Source of the DNA: Geosiphon pyriformis
Lineage: Eukaryota > Glomeromycota > Glomeromycetes > Archaeosporales > Geosiphonaceae
NCBI GenBank assembly: GCA_016748015.1
Contig: JAAOMT010000703.1
Location: forward strand, 716,433-780,432
Direction: 5' to 3'
Length of the DNA stretch: 64,000 nucleotides
The notes under the pieces: model-generated
Told to the model about the DNA's origin: nothing
The model's database searches: none
Seen by the model: only the letters and a program-made list of their open reading frames with translations
In this document: positions 1-15,000 of the stretch, piece after piece
Numbering within the stretch: position 1 is the stretch's first letter
Layout: every line of letters begins with the position of its first letter
Translations under genes and position numbers: made by a program

Positions 1-2
1 TC

Positions 3-3000
3 GCTTCTTCAGGCGATATTTCAGCGCAAAAATCATCTATAAGCTTTTTATTACCTTGTATTTCCGATTTACTTTTGCATCCAAAATTTACCCTTCCGAT
101 TGCTCAGTTGTATCGGCCATTGCTGATTGACTTGGTAGCTCGATGGCTACTGCCCGACAGTCAAGATAAAATAGATGAAGTATTGGATACTGATATCTGT
201 GCAAAATCACGGGTTGAATTGGTTGCTAGTGCTTTCAGTCGTTTGCTACCTATAGCGCCTCAGTTGCTAAGGTAAATTCGAATCTCAGAACCTCTCAAAG
301 ATCTTTAAATCAATAATCGTTCATCCACCGTAATTAATGTTGTTCTCAAACTAGTCTTTCAATCACTTTTTTCAATAATTCACCCTCACTTCTGGATAAG
401 CTTAACTCTTCAGAAATAAAAAATACCTCAGATCTGATACATGAGGTCAGTGTAAAAATCATCCCTCAGAGGGCGGCAATAAGTGTGAATTAGGTGAAAA
501 TTTTAGAATTTTCTTGCTACTATATTTCTGATTGCTAAATTATTAGGATCCAAAATCAAACAATCATCTTCGGCGACTTCTTCTAACTGTTTATCGCCTT
601 CTAATATTTTCCCAAGTTAAATTTTCCCGACTTTGGGATTGGTCTCAATTGTTTCCATTGATGATTCACGCAGATGTCTCTGTTCGTTTTCTCACCATCT
701 TATGCTTAAGTGAAGTGCTTAATTTAAGTGATCGCCAACGGAATTTAGAAATAGATAAATGGATTGGCTCAAAAAATGAAAAAATATTTATTGAGTGGGA
801 AGATGGAAAAATAGTAGATCTTCGCATGTTAACGTAAGCTTTAGGAATTTTGGATACTTCTTAAAATCTATTTTTAATCAGCAAAGGAGTTTAATTAACC
901 TTGGGTTACAAACAGGTTGTTGGAGCAAGAAACACTCGCCAAACAACAAATTGAACTTTTTTCTAACGATTTCATGACTTCAAATAGTCAAACTACTTCC
1001 CTCTTAACATCAAGCCATTTGTCATCCATGACTGTTAATATATGTGGCGTTTTGCTTCCGAGATTCCATCGTGTCCTCGCAAATAATACTTTAAGAAGAG
1101 CGGAGCCACTTATATCCACGAAAACCACTCAACATAACCTTCACTCAATTGCTCTTGCACTTTCGATGGCTACACCTGTTTTGTTGGAAGGTGTTGCCGG
1201 ATCAGGAAAAACCTCTTTAGTGGAAGAGATCGCGAATGAATCCGGTTGCCTCGAAGGTTCGTTTTTCTTTTTAAAGCCACAATGATAAGCTATATTACAA
1301 GCAGTAAGCAATATAAAATCATCTATTCAATAACCTTTCCACTCGAAAATTTAATCATTCAATTTATAGGTCTCATCGATATACATCTAAGTGATCATAC
1401 GGATTTTAAAGTCTTGCTCGGTACCTATATATCAACCTCTTCACCTGCTTCTTTCCGCTGGCAGCCTGGTATCATTACAACTGCTGTTCGTGATGGTCGA
1501 TGGGTTCTAATTGAAGATATTGATCTTGCTTCCTCCGAGGCTTTGTCAATTTTGCTTCCATTACTCGAGACACGACAACTTTTTATTCCAGGGAGGGGTG
1601 AGAGAATTCATGCCAAAGAAGGCTTCCAATTATTTGCTACAAGAAGCTTTATACCAGAAAGAGGAAGAATGGATAAATTTTCAAAGGCAAATAATAACAG
1701 CAGTGATAGTCTTTGGACTAAGATCAAAGTTAATCCCTTGAGCGATGAAGAGTTAGCCCATGTCATACAAAATCGATTTCCAGCTTTAAATGAGTTGACA
1801 CCGAGCATTATGCATGTGTATAAAACAATTCTTTCCATTTATAAAAATCCCGAACTGGCTGGACTCTCTTCATTCGTGAAAATAAGACATACCTCAGCCC
1901 GAGACTTGATGAAATGGTGCCACAGAATCAATTTCCTTGTGGGGTCCAAACCACAACTGACTGCATCAATCGGACTAGCTCAGAATATCCGTGAAGATCT
2001 TTTTAGCGAAGCGGCAGATTGCTTCTGTGGAATGATCCCTGACTATGAGAGTTGGATAAGTGTGTTGGAACATGTTGGGGAAGCATTAGGGATTTCTAAA
2101 GAACGAGTTCGATTTTACATAGACACTTACATCCCGAAGTTGGACATTGAGGACAATATTGTAAAAATTGGCCGATCAAATTTAATGCCTCTTGGCCTTG
2201 TTAAAAAACTTGAATTCAAACGGAGGATGACACAACATCCCTTTGCCAACACATCCCACGCATTGAGGTTGCTAGAGAAACTCGCTGTTTGCGTTCATTT
2301 GGCTGAGCCTGTATTGTTGGTCGGTGAGACTGGAACAGGGAAAACTACTGTAGTACAACGTTTGGCCGAGCTTTTGAGGCAGAACTTGGTTGTGCTAAAT
2401 TTATCACAACAAAGTGATAGCAGTGATCTTCTTGGAGGATTCAAACCTATTGATATCAAAGTTCTTGCAACACCATTGAAAGATGAGTTCGATACGCTGT
2501 TTGAACGGACTTTTTCTGTCAAAAGAAACCCAAAGTTTTTGGATTTAGTAAGAAAAACCTTTGTTTCAAAAAAGTATGACAAATTTGCTTCTTTATTACA
2601 AAAATCGGTGAAAATGGCAGAGGAGCGCTTTAATAATGAATTCAAGATGGGAGACGAAAAAGATAATAGTGTAGCTCCGAAACATTCTAATAAGCCAGCC
2701 AGCCCCGAGTTGCGCAACAGATGGAAAAATTTTGCTAAATCAATCGACGAATTTCAAAAGCAGCATTATCATTTGCAAAATAAATTCATGTTTAGTTTTG
2801 TTGAAGGAAGTTTGGTTAATGCAGTGAAAAAAGGTCATTGGATCTTATTAGATGAACTTAATCTTGCACCGACAGAAACGTTGGAATGTTTGAGTGGATT
2901 GCTTCAAAATTCTCGTGGGTCTCTTCTATTGACTGAAAAAGGAGATATCGAAGCTGTAACGAGGCACCCCAATTTTCGTATATTCGCTTGCATGAATCCT

Positions 3001-6000
3001 GCAACTGACGTGGGTAAGCGAGAACTACCTCCAGGTTTACGCAGCCGTTTTACCGAGTTTTACGTCCACTCTCCTGATTCTAGACGACAAGATTTAGTTG
3101 AGATCGTAAAGCAATACTTAAGTGGTTGTTTGGGTGGAGAGGAACATGTCCTGATGGATGTCGTTGAATTTTATTTGGCAGCAAAAGAATTGCTGAGGCA
3201 ACATAAATTAGTTGACAGTACTAATCAACGCCCCCATCTGAGCATGCGCAATCTTTCCCGTGCTCTAACCTATGCATCACAAATTGCTTCCACATACGGT
3301 CTTCGACGCTCTTTGTATGAAGGCTTCTGCATGACCTTTTTAACTCAGTTAAATAAAGAGAGCGAAGAAATCATGCACAGGTTAATCGAAACACATCTTT
3401 TGAATGGAGTTGAGAATCCTCATGAGTTTGTAAATCGAATTCCCTCTCAACCATCACAAAGAAAAAGCATTCAGATCGGAACTTTTTGGCTCGATTTAGG
3501 GGTACACCCAATCGAAGAAATGAATCATTATATATTAACACCTTCTGTAGAAGAAAATTTAAACCGACTCTCAAGGATAGTCACTGCCAAGAGATTTCCT
3601 GCATTAATTCAAGGACCCACTTCTGCTGGAAAAACTAGTATCATTGAGTATTTAGCCAAGAGAACTGGTCATCGATTTGTCAGGATAAACAATCATGAAC
3701 ATACAGATTTACAAGAATATCTTGGAACATATGTGTCCAATCCTGAAGGGAAGTTAGAATTTCAAGAAGGTGTACTCATTGAAGCTCTAAAAAATGGATA
3801 CTGGATTGTTCTCGACGAATTGAACTTGGCACCTTCTGACGTGTTGGAGGCTTTGAATAGACTTCTCGATGACAATAGGGAACTCCTAATACCTGAGACT
3901 CAAGAAGTCGTCAAGCCTCATGAAAATTTTAGATTATTTGCCACCCAAAACCCTCCTGGATTGTATGGTGGAAGAAAGGTTCTTTCACGTGCATTTCGTA
4001 ATCGTTTTCTGGAGCTTTATTTCCATGACATACCCGAAGAAGAATTAGAAACTATTCTCTCTCTACGATGCAATATTGCTCCTTCTTATGGTAAACGCCT
4101 TGTTCAAGTGTATAGACAGTTAATGCAGCAACGACAAATTACGCGTATTTTTGAGCAAAAGCATGGTTACATTACTCTGAGGGATTTATTTCGCTGGGCA
4201 GGCAGAGGGGCTATCGGCTATCAAGAATTAGCAGAACATGGTTATATGATATTGGCAGAGAGAATTCGCAAGCCAGAAGAAAAAATCGTCGTTAAAAATG
4301 TTTTGGAAACCGTGATGAAGGTCAAAATCGTGGAGGAACAAATGTATAATGATCATTTTCATGAGGATTATACACATTACATTAAGATGAACCCTCCTCA
4401 AGGGCTAATTGTGTGGACTAAAGCAATGAAACGATTGTTCACGCTTGTAGGACAGTGTTTAAGGTTTAATGAGCCTGTTTTGTTAATTGGAGAAACTGGT
4501 TGTGGTAAAACGACAGTGTGTCAAATCTTGGCACAAATTAGGCATAAAAATTTACATATTCTGAATTGTCATCAAAATACCGAGACTGCAGATTTGCTTG
4601 GAGGGCAACGCCCTGTGAGGAATAGAACCAATTCAAATGCTGAACTTAAAAAAGCTTTAAGGGATTTTCTTGAAAATCATCCTATCGCCCCAACAAAGTT
4701 AGATAAGAAGTTAGAATTGGAGCAATTGATCATCATTTTTGAGCGTTGCATTCACGTTCCTGTTGATAAACAATTATTTGAGAATAAAAGTGCCCAAGAT
4801 TTTACTTTATTGATTGAAAGAGTAGCTTCCTTAAAGGAGAAATGTCTTCAGGCAAGAACTTTATTCGAATGGCGTGATGGTGCTTTAATTGAAGCAATGA
4901 AAAAGGGGGATTACTTTCTTTTGGATGAAATTTCTTTAGCTGATGATTCTGTTATTGAGCGTTTAAATAGTATTCTAGAGCCACATAGGACGCTTGTTCT
5001 ACCGGAAAAGGGTGCCCGAAAACTTGAAGAATTAGTAGCTGCTGATGGTTTTCAATTTTTGGCGACTATGAATCCTGGAGGTGATTATGGCAAGAAAGAA
5101 TTGTCCCCTGCCTTGAGAAATCGATTCACAGAAATATGGGTTCCGCCTATAACTGATCAAGATGATCTGCTGCAGATCATAGATAGCCAGTGGAAACATC
5201 TCAGCTTAATTGGATATGGAAAATGTATTTTGAGCTTTACCGAATGGTTTGTTCATTTAATTGGACATTCACGAGCAACAGTGAGTCTAAGAGATATCTT
5301 GGCATGGGTGGAATTCATGAATTCAACATTTGATAGATTGACAGGATCAGTTTCTTTTATACAAGGGGCATGTTTGGTTTTATTGGATGGGCTTGGATCA
5401 AATGACTCACTTGGTTCAAATTCAGCTGAAAAGACGCTGAAAGAATTAAGGAACAAATGTCTGGAAAAACTGGATAATATCTTAAATAATTATCAACTAA
5501 ATAATGATCATCTATTAGATGAAAAAAATGGCCAATTGCATTCCACACAAGCAATTTTTGGCATTCATCCTTTTTATGTAAAGCGAGGTATTCTAAATGA
5601 TCAGCCGATTCAATATAATTTCCAAGCACCGACTACTTGCGAAAATGCTAAGCGCGTACTTCGTGCGATGCAATTGAAAAAGCCCATTTTACTTGAAGGC
5701 AGCCCTGGGGTTGGAAAAACAAGTTTAATATCGGCTTTGGCTACCGCTGCTGGCCATAAACTTGTTCGGATTAATCTTTCGGAGCAAACCGACTTAATGG
5801 ACTTATTTGGATCAGATCTTCCAGTTGAAGGTGGCTCTGGTGGTGAGTTTGAATGGCGAGATGCACCATTCTTACAGGCCATGCAGGCGGGCGATTGGGT
5901 ATTATTAGATGAATTAAATCTTGCTTCTCAGCCTGTATTGGAAGGTCTCAACTCTTGTTTAGATCATAGAGCATCCGTCTATATACCAGAGTTAGATAGA

Positions 6001-9000
6001 CAATTTTTCTGTGCAAATAATTTTCGAGTATTTGCAGCACAGAACCCTTTGCAGCAAGGAGGTGGTCGAAAAGGACTACCAAAATCTTTTATTAATCGAT
6101 TCACCCAGGTCTATATCGAACGGCTCACGAAACAAGATCTGCTATACATTTGTCAATTTCAATATTCAGAAATCGATCCCAAAGTTCTCTCGCGGATGAT
6201 TGAGTTTAATGATCGCGTCTACGAAGAAACGATGATTCGGCGTGTATTTGGTAGGAAAGGTAGCCCATGGGAATTTAATCTCCGCGATATTTTTCGATGG
6301 CTCGACCTCATGAAAAAAGATCATCGGCTAGATTTCAGTCCTAAACCAACATATTATTTGGATATCATTTACTTGCAAAGAATGAGAACCGAAGAAGATA
6401 GAGAGCATTTGATATCTTTGTTTAGTGAGATTTTCGAAGAAAAGTATGATCCAATTAGGTTTCCATGGTATCATATCGATCCCAACTATCTTCAGATTGG
6501 ACATTCTCTTCTTCAAAGACAAATTTCTCGCCCGATCAGGGATGATGAAAACCAGTTACATTTATTGCAAACTGATCTCAGACCCTTGGAGGCAATCATG
6601 AAATGTGTAGAAATGAACTGGATGGTGATTTTGAATGGATCTGAAGCCACTGGTAAAACAACCATGATTAGACTTTTAGCCCAATTGACCAACAACAAAC
6701 TCGAGGAATATACTATGAATAGCAGTGTTGATACTGTTGAACTGTTGGGAGGGTTTGAACAGGTTGATTTGACAAGGCATAGAGAGGTTTTAATGAACTC
6801 TCTGAATCACCTTGTTATCAATGCCACAAGAAACGTGCTTTTACATTCGATCCCCCATCCATCCCTCCTCACTATTTTCCAAGAATCGACTCTTTTAGCC
6901 ATGGTTCAAAATCTAAATGAACTTATGTTTACCATAAAGAATCAATCCAAGTTTTCCACAAGTGCTATACAAAACATTGATTACGGATTAATCCATCGTC
7001 TCTTTGATCTTATTGGTGAAATAATGAGCAAATGCAAAATTTCTGAAGAAGGCTTTTCAGAGTCGATAAAATTTGCATGGCAAAAACTGATTTCGCTTCA
7101 AAAACTGGAAAACGAATCCGTAACTGGTCGTTTCGAATGGATTGATGGGGTGCTAATTAACGCTTTGCAACGCGGTGATTGGCTATTAATTGATAACGCA
7201 AATCTATGTAATCCATCTGTTCTTGACCGCCTTAATCCTTTGATGGAACCAAGCGGATATCTGATGGTCAATGAGGGGGGATTAATTGAGGGCCAACCAA
7301 GAATCATTCATCCTCATCCAAATTTTCGTCTCTTCATGACAGTTGATCCTATCAATGGGGAATTATCGCGTGCCATGAGAAATCGTGGCGTAGAGATAAC
7401 TGTTTTAAAAGCAGAATGGTCAGAAAATAAGCAAGATTTATTAAGGCTGGCTAATGGATTGGGTTTTCGTGGAAATCAAATTCCTTCCATTCTTGCCAAT
7501 TTTCACACCAATATCGATCATCTCTCTGGCTTAAAATCTCTTACTAAGAAATCTAGTCCGAGAGATTATTTGATGGTTATTCGATTCATTCTTGAAAGGC
7601 TGCAAAGGGGTGAACGTTTCCTACCTACCTTCTTTGGATCCATACAACAAATTTACAACATTTCATTTCTTGAAAATCCCAATATCTTTGAAAAATATGA
7701 AAAGGAGCTTGCATTTCTTTCAAATGCCAATCCACAATTAAAATTGCTCAACTCGCTCTCTCCCACCAATTTTCCGCTTTTTATTGGAGGAACTTTATTG
7801 CAGAATCAATCATCACTAGCAACTATCACTCTTCACGGTGCATATTTATTGCATCTTTTGCAAACACGTTTATTAAACTCATCTGTGGCAGACTCGTTTC
7901 AATCCTTGCGTGTCGTATGTAACTATCTTTTGGAGAGCATATCTTTAAACGATCTTGAACTTTGCACACACTGGTTGGATAATGTGCTTTCTTATCAATC
8001 AAGTCTAGAAGTAAAAATCATGGGAGAGTATGATGTTTTTGCACATTTTAATTTATTGTTGAAGAATTTATCTCAAAGCAGGATTGCCACGAAAATAGTT
8101 GACTATAAACATCAAATATCATTATCAACCAAACTCGACCCGAACTTTTTAGTTTTTCAGGTGAGTTAAGAGTTTGCTGACAAATAACAAAATTTCAGAT
8201 TCTGCATTTTCCATTTCAGCTAATTCAAGAAAACTAAAATTTTGTTTGTTCGTATTTCTCACCCTGAACTTGTACAATCATTACAGCCGCTTGATATCAC
8301 CAATAATTCCAAACTAGTAAAAATCTTAGGTGATGGGAAAGCTCTTTCTACTCGTCTTCTTTGGAATAAATACATGATTGCACTGAAAGAACTCGAAATA
8401 TTTCGGCGTATTGTACCCAATGAATATATCGAAAACCTCACATATCAACTATCTTCTCGCCTCAAAACCTCTAAGTTGTCTTTAGTACACCGATCTTTTA
8501 TGTATCACCAAACTCACTATGATGAAGCTTATCTAAATCATCCTGTTATCGAAGCGATATATCCATTTTTCGAGCACTCTAGAAAATTACTCTATTCTTT
8601 CTTAAACGAAGAGATTGATCATAAATTTGAGGTTAGAAAATTGCTCTTTCACATTTTATTGTGTAATTAAGAGTAACCTAAATCTTTATTTCGTAACTCA
8701 GGTATTCTCGACTGTTCATGATTTTTTGGATTATCGTGATTACTTTTGGAAACTGTGCCTTCAATCCACGCCTGACATTGGTGATTTATCTACTTGTGTG
8801 AAATTAATGCGTGAGAAAGCCGATTCCTTGGTGAAACAAAGCGGAGAGTCTTTAAGTTCTCTTCTTGAGCCAATCGATTCTATTACAAAGCATGTAGCAT
8901 TACTCACAGGCACATCGATGAAGGAACTTTGGGAATATTTTCATCCTATTGTATTCACCAAGATGGATCTGTTTCGATTATATCAGAGCTTAATAGAGCT

Positions 9001-12000
9001 TAATAAAGAATTCGACTTTTATGACGAGAATTTTAAAGGTGTGTATTCTTTTATTCGACATCTTTTTTTATTTCTGTTAGTAGACGCGACGGGTTCAGAA
9101 TTTTGAGAAATTTCTTATTTATCCTTCCTTTAGAACAAAAGATTACTAAATCGCAACCCGTTTTCGAGTTAAAAGAAATGTTAATGGAGGCAATTAGCAC
9201 ATTATATTTTATCGAAGATCACTACACCGATGTAGATTCGCGCCGACTTTTGGATTCACTGCAAAAAGTTCCAGAGGTAATCCTCATCGATATTTGCCCG
9301 ATATTTTGCTTAAAATCTTATGTGTTTGTTTTCCATTCAGCATTTGCGGAATAAAATACAAGATCTCGATAGCAATCAGAATTGCTCATCTGTGACAAAT
9401 AAGGGGTTCCAATCTCTCCATATTATCCTTGATTATTGGAGCATCATAAAAGAAATGCAAATCCTTGGTCAACTTCAATTAATTTTCGCGTCTGAAGATT
9501 TTAACCATGAGAAGGTTTCACTTGTTGTTTTATTCTTCTTTCAAGCTTTGATGATGATATTTAAATAATATATTGCTTACTGAATAGGAGAAATTGTACC
9601 AATTTATCGATCAAATTTCTTTATTTCGAGATTTTTTTTTAAAAAAATCTACAAGGCCCCCTTTGGACTTTAGTGTTCATCAGCGTCTAAGTTGGATTTA
9701 TGGGCGAGATTCGACTTGTAGGTTTTTCTTTTTCTTATATCTTCCCTCGATTTCTTTCTGCTCAGTATAAATTGTTAGCTTTCCAAAATAGTTCCCAATG
9801 AAAAAGGTGCAGTCATGATGAATAATCTGATTCAAGAAATCTTATATGGTTGGCACACCCGTTTGTGGGCCAATAGCTTCAATGATATATCTATTAAAGT
9901 TTCGGCACAGGGATCAAACGATACAGTTAATGTATGTATATTGATCATTGAGCTAAATGATATCTATGTCAATCTAATAACAAATTTACCAATTTCGAAC
10001 ATTTCCTCTAAGTATGTGCAGCAAACTCAAGGTCCCTCCAGACTGTTCCAAAGTGTATACAGTGATTTATACTTCAAACATAGGTAAACTTTATTTACTT
10101 TTTATTTCCTCCACTTATTTCAAAATTTGTCTCGACTTTTTCATACTAGAGCTGAACTATTAAACTTTTAGCTTGTCTTTACGTGAAATGTCAATTGGAT
10201 CCTATGATTTGAATTTGTCACATCTCGGCGAGTTTGCCGAACAGGCAATTGGAATATCGAATATTTCGTTTAATCGGAAACAGATCGACATAGCATTTTT
10301 AATTTTACAGCTTAGACAAGTAAGTTCATTTAATTTTAACAGAAAATCTGATTCCAATTTTTTCTTATTTTTGACATTGTTGTATATAGATTCTCAACAT
10401 CAATTACCGAAAGTTCACTCCACAAGCATTTTTTTTCATATCAAAAGAGCTGAAAGCATTATTTGATGTGGCTGCTATGTTGTTATCGGAGCCTATTATT
10501 GGGGGCACTTACCCGAATATGTCCTTGGTCAAAGTCTCTCTTGATCTACTATCTAAAGCCCTCCAAGATATAGTTGATTCAGAATTTGCCGAGATATGTG
10601 TACGTTATATTACACCTGCCGTTCGTTTGATAATTCAAATTTTCGAACTTCATGAACAAGCCAAGTTATTTGAGAATTGTGCCGGCCTTATAGGACAGGC
10701 TTGGATCCTCTTAGCCCTTGGTTTTATCGACTTGTATGTTCCAAATTACCCTCTCGATCCAACCTCGGAAGTCCGAACTAGGCAAACGGTTTTAGAATTG
10801 CAGCAGCAGAAACTGCAAAATGAAATTGAAGTTCGTCAAACAATTCAAGAATACTTCACTGGGGAACTTCTCAACCCACAGATTGAAGCATATAAACTTA
10901 ATTTGAAAGATGTCAACGTTAACCTAGAATTAGTTTCGGTTAATATGGGATTGCGTCCTCCTCAATCAGCTCTTAACGATCTTTTCAGACATATCCGACA
11001 TCTGTGTGATAATGTTATTAATGCGAGCTACATCAATGAATTAATACGAGCTCTTGAAGAAACCTGTGATTTTTCTACTCTTCAAAGGGAAAATCTATTT
11101 CAAGCAAAAACTACCCATTTTATTCAAAGAATGACATTAAATTATCCTCATTACCGTGATTTAATACAGCCGATGTTACTCGCCATCTATCAATTAAAAT
11201 ATGGACTTAGAACACTTGCATTCCAATCCAAAGCATTAAATACGGAAGCAGATCTTGCAAGCTATGTCGTAGTGAAGTCTTTACTGGAGATTCCAAAGAT
11301 TTTTCAGCTTGATTATTCGATTGAAGTGCTCACTTCCGCAACATCTTTAGCCAGCATCAAGCGATTAATCTTCAGTAACAATTCGCCCCCAAAAGACTAC
11401 GAAAAATATATCAGCTATCTATATACTATACTTGAATGTACATATTATCGTGTCGCTGTACGTGGCCACATAATTCGTAAAGATTCTGATACTATTGATT
11501 GGCTTCTCCAAGAAATTGCTCATATATATTTAGCCGCTGAAAACCACCAAAGAGAATTGGAGAAAGACAAGGAGGCCTTTTTCCGAAGTAAATCCAAAAC
11601 TCAGGAAAAAAATATTGAAGACAAAGATTTGGACTCTGAATTTGAGCACCTTTTCCCAGATTTTAAGAATGAATTTTCTGATCTTGAAGCATCCTCCGAA
11701 GTCGATTTGGTTTCTAACATATCCAATCCTGAGCATGAACTCGAGAATGAAGAAGTTGTCATAATTAATAATGACCTTATTGTCCAAATTGGCTCTTTGC
11801 ATGAGATGCTTTTCCGAAACTTTGAAGTTGCCTTCACTACCCAAATTCTTCGGCTAGACGAACTCAATCGTCGCATATACTGGTCCTCCTTTAACACCGC
11901 AAGTGAAGTTGCTTTAATCTCACGTAAAATCTTTCCCGAAGAACTGGACATTCCCATGGTCTCATCCCAAATACTTGCCACAGCCTTGTATAAGAATTGG

Positions 12001-15000
12001 TTGGTCACTGGTACAGAACCAAGTGGGATATATGAAGAAGAAAAAATCTATAATTTTTACAAAGACCCTAATATTCCTCAAACCAAAAGGATTTGTTCTG
12101 TGATATCATCAATAAAAAAGCGTGTTATGGAATTGCTTCAAGAATGGCCCCAACATGCTGTATTGCAACATCTGGATGAAGTTTGTAGTCGAATCCAAAG
12201 TTTCGCTTTGACCTCTCCCCTTTCAAAATTCCTTACAGGATTAGAATTGCTATTAAGACGTTCAGAAGAATGGGAAGCATATGCAAGCCAGGAATTTTCT
12301 CTTAAAATTCAAATGCAGGAAATCAGCACTCTAATTGTTACTTGGCGGCAACTTGAATTAGCAAATTGGCCCAAATTGTTGGAATCCCAAGAAAGACAAC
12401 ACACCGATTCCGTGTATCAATGGTGGTTTCATTTGTATAACTGTGTTTTTACTTCTGATATTTTTTACCAATTGGATGATGAGGCATCAGTTAGAGCTAT
12501 CTCAGATCACGTATCTCAAACTGTTGAGGTACTGGATCAATTTTTGCAATCGGCAAAATTAGGTGATTTTGAAGCGCGATTACGTTTAGTTCAAACATTC
12601 CATCTTCATTTGTGTACAAAAATCAAACTCGAAGTCAACAACTCCAGCCGAGATATCACTTATTTAAGTAAAACAAGCGAAGCACTTTCAAATGTTCAAA
12701 TTTACTATTCCCAGTTTATTCCCCAACATCGCATTATCTTAGAAACTTTGCGGAAACCAATTGACCAGGAGCTTAAAGAATTTGTAAAATTAGCAAGCTG
12801 GAAAGATGTCAATGTTCACGCGTTGAAACAGAGTGCACAAAAGACACATAATCATTTAAAAAAATGTTTGCGCAAATTCAAGGAAATCCTTAGCAAACCC
12901 ATCACCGAGGTAATTTTAGCTTACCAATCAAACATTTCGACAGTAAATTTCGTAGATGAACACGAAAATTTTTCTGAAGAATGTGGAATCTTGGAAACAG
13001 ATAATTGGATCCCAGAAGTTACACAAACAAATTCATCCTCAGAAACTATGCGACTACAATTGTTATTGGAGAAACGGGCAATTTCGGTCCCTGATCGGTT
13101 TATAAATATTGCCCAGACTCTTTCAAAACTTCGCTCATATTGTACTTCAGAGATCTTGATTAAAAGCCCATCATTTGATTCCGGAGCTCTTGAGGAATTG
13201 TCACTTCATATTATTTTACGCACTAAAACTCTTCAGGAAACTACTCCCAACCTGATGAACCTGAACAATGTAAATATAGTAACAAATCAGAAGATTATCA
13301 AGAAAAGATCTTTGGTCGATTTATTAAAAGAACTCCAACGCCTAGGGCTCGATCCATTCAAGAAAAAGGAACGAGTTGAGCAACAAGAAAATTTAGTCGG
13401 CTATATATTTCAACTCCCCAGGATAGATATTAACAAGTTCTTGATCTTTCATAAAAAGCTTTGCCTACCAACACGCCATAAATCTCCCGATTTTCTAGCT
13501 TCGATCAGTTTATTAGAAAAAGCCGATCATTATTACTATCAAATTATTGCACGAATATCCCATCTGCGAAATGTTGCGAGCAATCCCTCTCGGGATTTAT
13601 CATCTCAGGAGGTGAAAAAGTGTCTCAGTTTCACCGAACACCTGTTGCACTTGATTATTTCTGAACGGACTACCTTGTGTACGCTTCAGAAGCAATACAT
13701 ATATTTGGGCGTAACGTTTAAACAGTTTTTTCAATTATTCTCCCAATACAATAAACCATTAGGCGAATCACCAGCTCTTATATCGCTGGGTTCAGCAGAT
13801 GAAATCAAATTGTATTCGCATAAAGAATTCTTGGACAATTTGGTCAATTTAATCTCTTACACGAATTTGATCTTTCAGATTCAAAAGGAATATCTGGAAA
13901 GTTTAGATGTCCAACTTGAAAATCAAATCCTTTCTTGGTTAGATACTTTGACACAACTTCGTAACGATATTCTTTGGATCTTTGACCAAGTTATTTTATA
14001 TCCAAATTTTGCAAATGGGATCAAGCCATTAATGAATGACACCATTCTTCCCTTAATTCAAAGTAATCTTGAGAAGATTAAGCTATTTTACGAGTTCATC
14101 AAGGAAACGGCTCAACGCGTTCCCCAGTTACGGCATGTGATGACACCAATTGCTGAATATGTTATTTCTTCGATTAATGTATCCACTTCTACTCCGCACC
14201 AGACAGATAATGAAATAGTAAATGAAGAAATCATGTTGCATGTAATAGGGGAACTAGCTCAAAGAACTAGCAGGCTAATCGACGCTGTACTTTCTTCTGT
14301 GCAAGCTCTTAGTAAAATGGCCAAAACAGAAAATGAATCAGAACCGAATGAAGAATTGAATAACGATATTCCAGATAAATACATTAAATCGAAACATAAT
14401 CTCTTCGCCGAGATAGTTAAAAGGCTTCAACTGAATAAGGTTGTCGATTGCTGTAACTCCTTGCATAGAGAACTGTATAATATGATGAACGGGCAAGGGA
14501 TGAAAGTTGAAGCGATACGGACTATGGTCACCTCTTTAATTCAAAGAACTTATCCATTTATTCAAGAATACCTTTTCCTTGTGCAACATCATTTAAACCA
14601 CTTTTTCATCCACCACAAATCTTTATGCAAATTTGCCTATATACTCACTAATCTATTCACCCATCTTTGCATGGAAGGTTATTGTACGCCAAAAGCAGAG
14701 GCTGAGGTTAATGAGGATGCCAGCGGACAATATATGCAAGGGACTGGCATTGGTGATGGAGAAGGTAAAAAAGATGTGAGCGAGGAGATCGAAGATGAAG
14801 AGCAGGTTTTAGGCACCCAAATGGAGGAAGAAAACTCCAGAAATAATAAGGATGATATCGATCCCCAGGAAAATGGAATAGAAATGAAAAATGATTTCTT
14901 GGGTACACTTGAAGATATAGAACGACCGGATGAAGAGAGTGAATACAGTGATCAGTCTAATAAAGACGAGGATGTATCAGAACCTGAAGAAAGAATGGGT

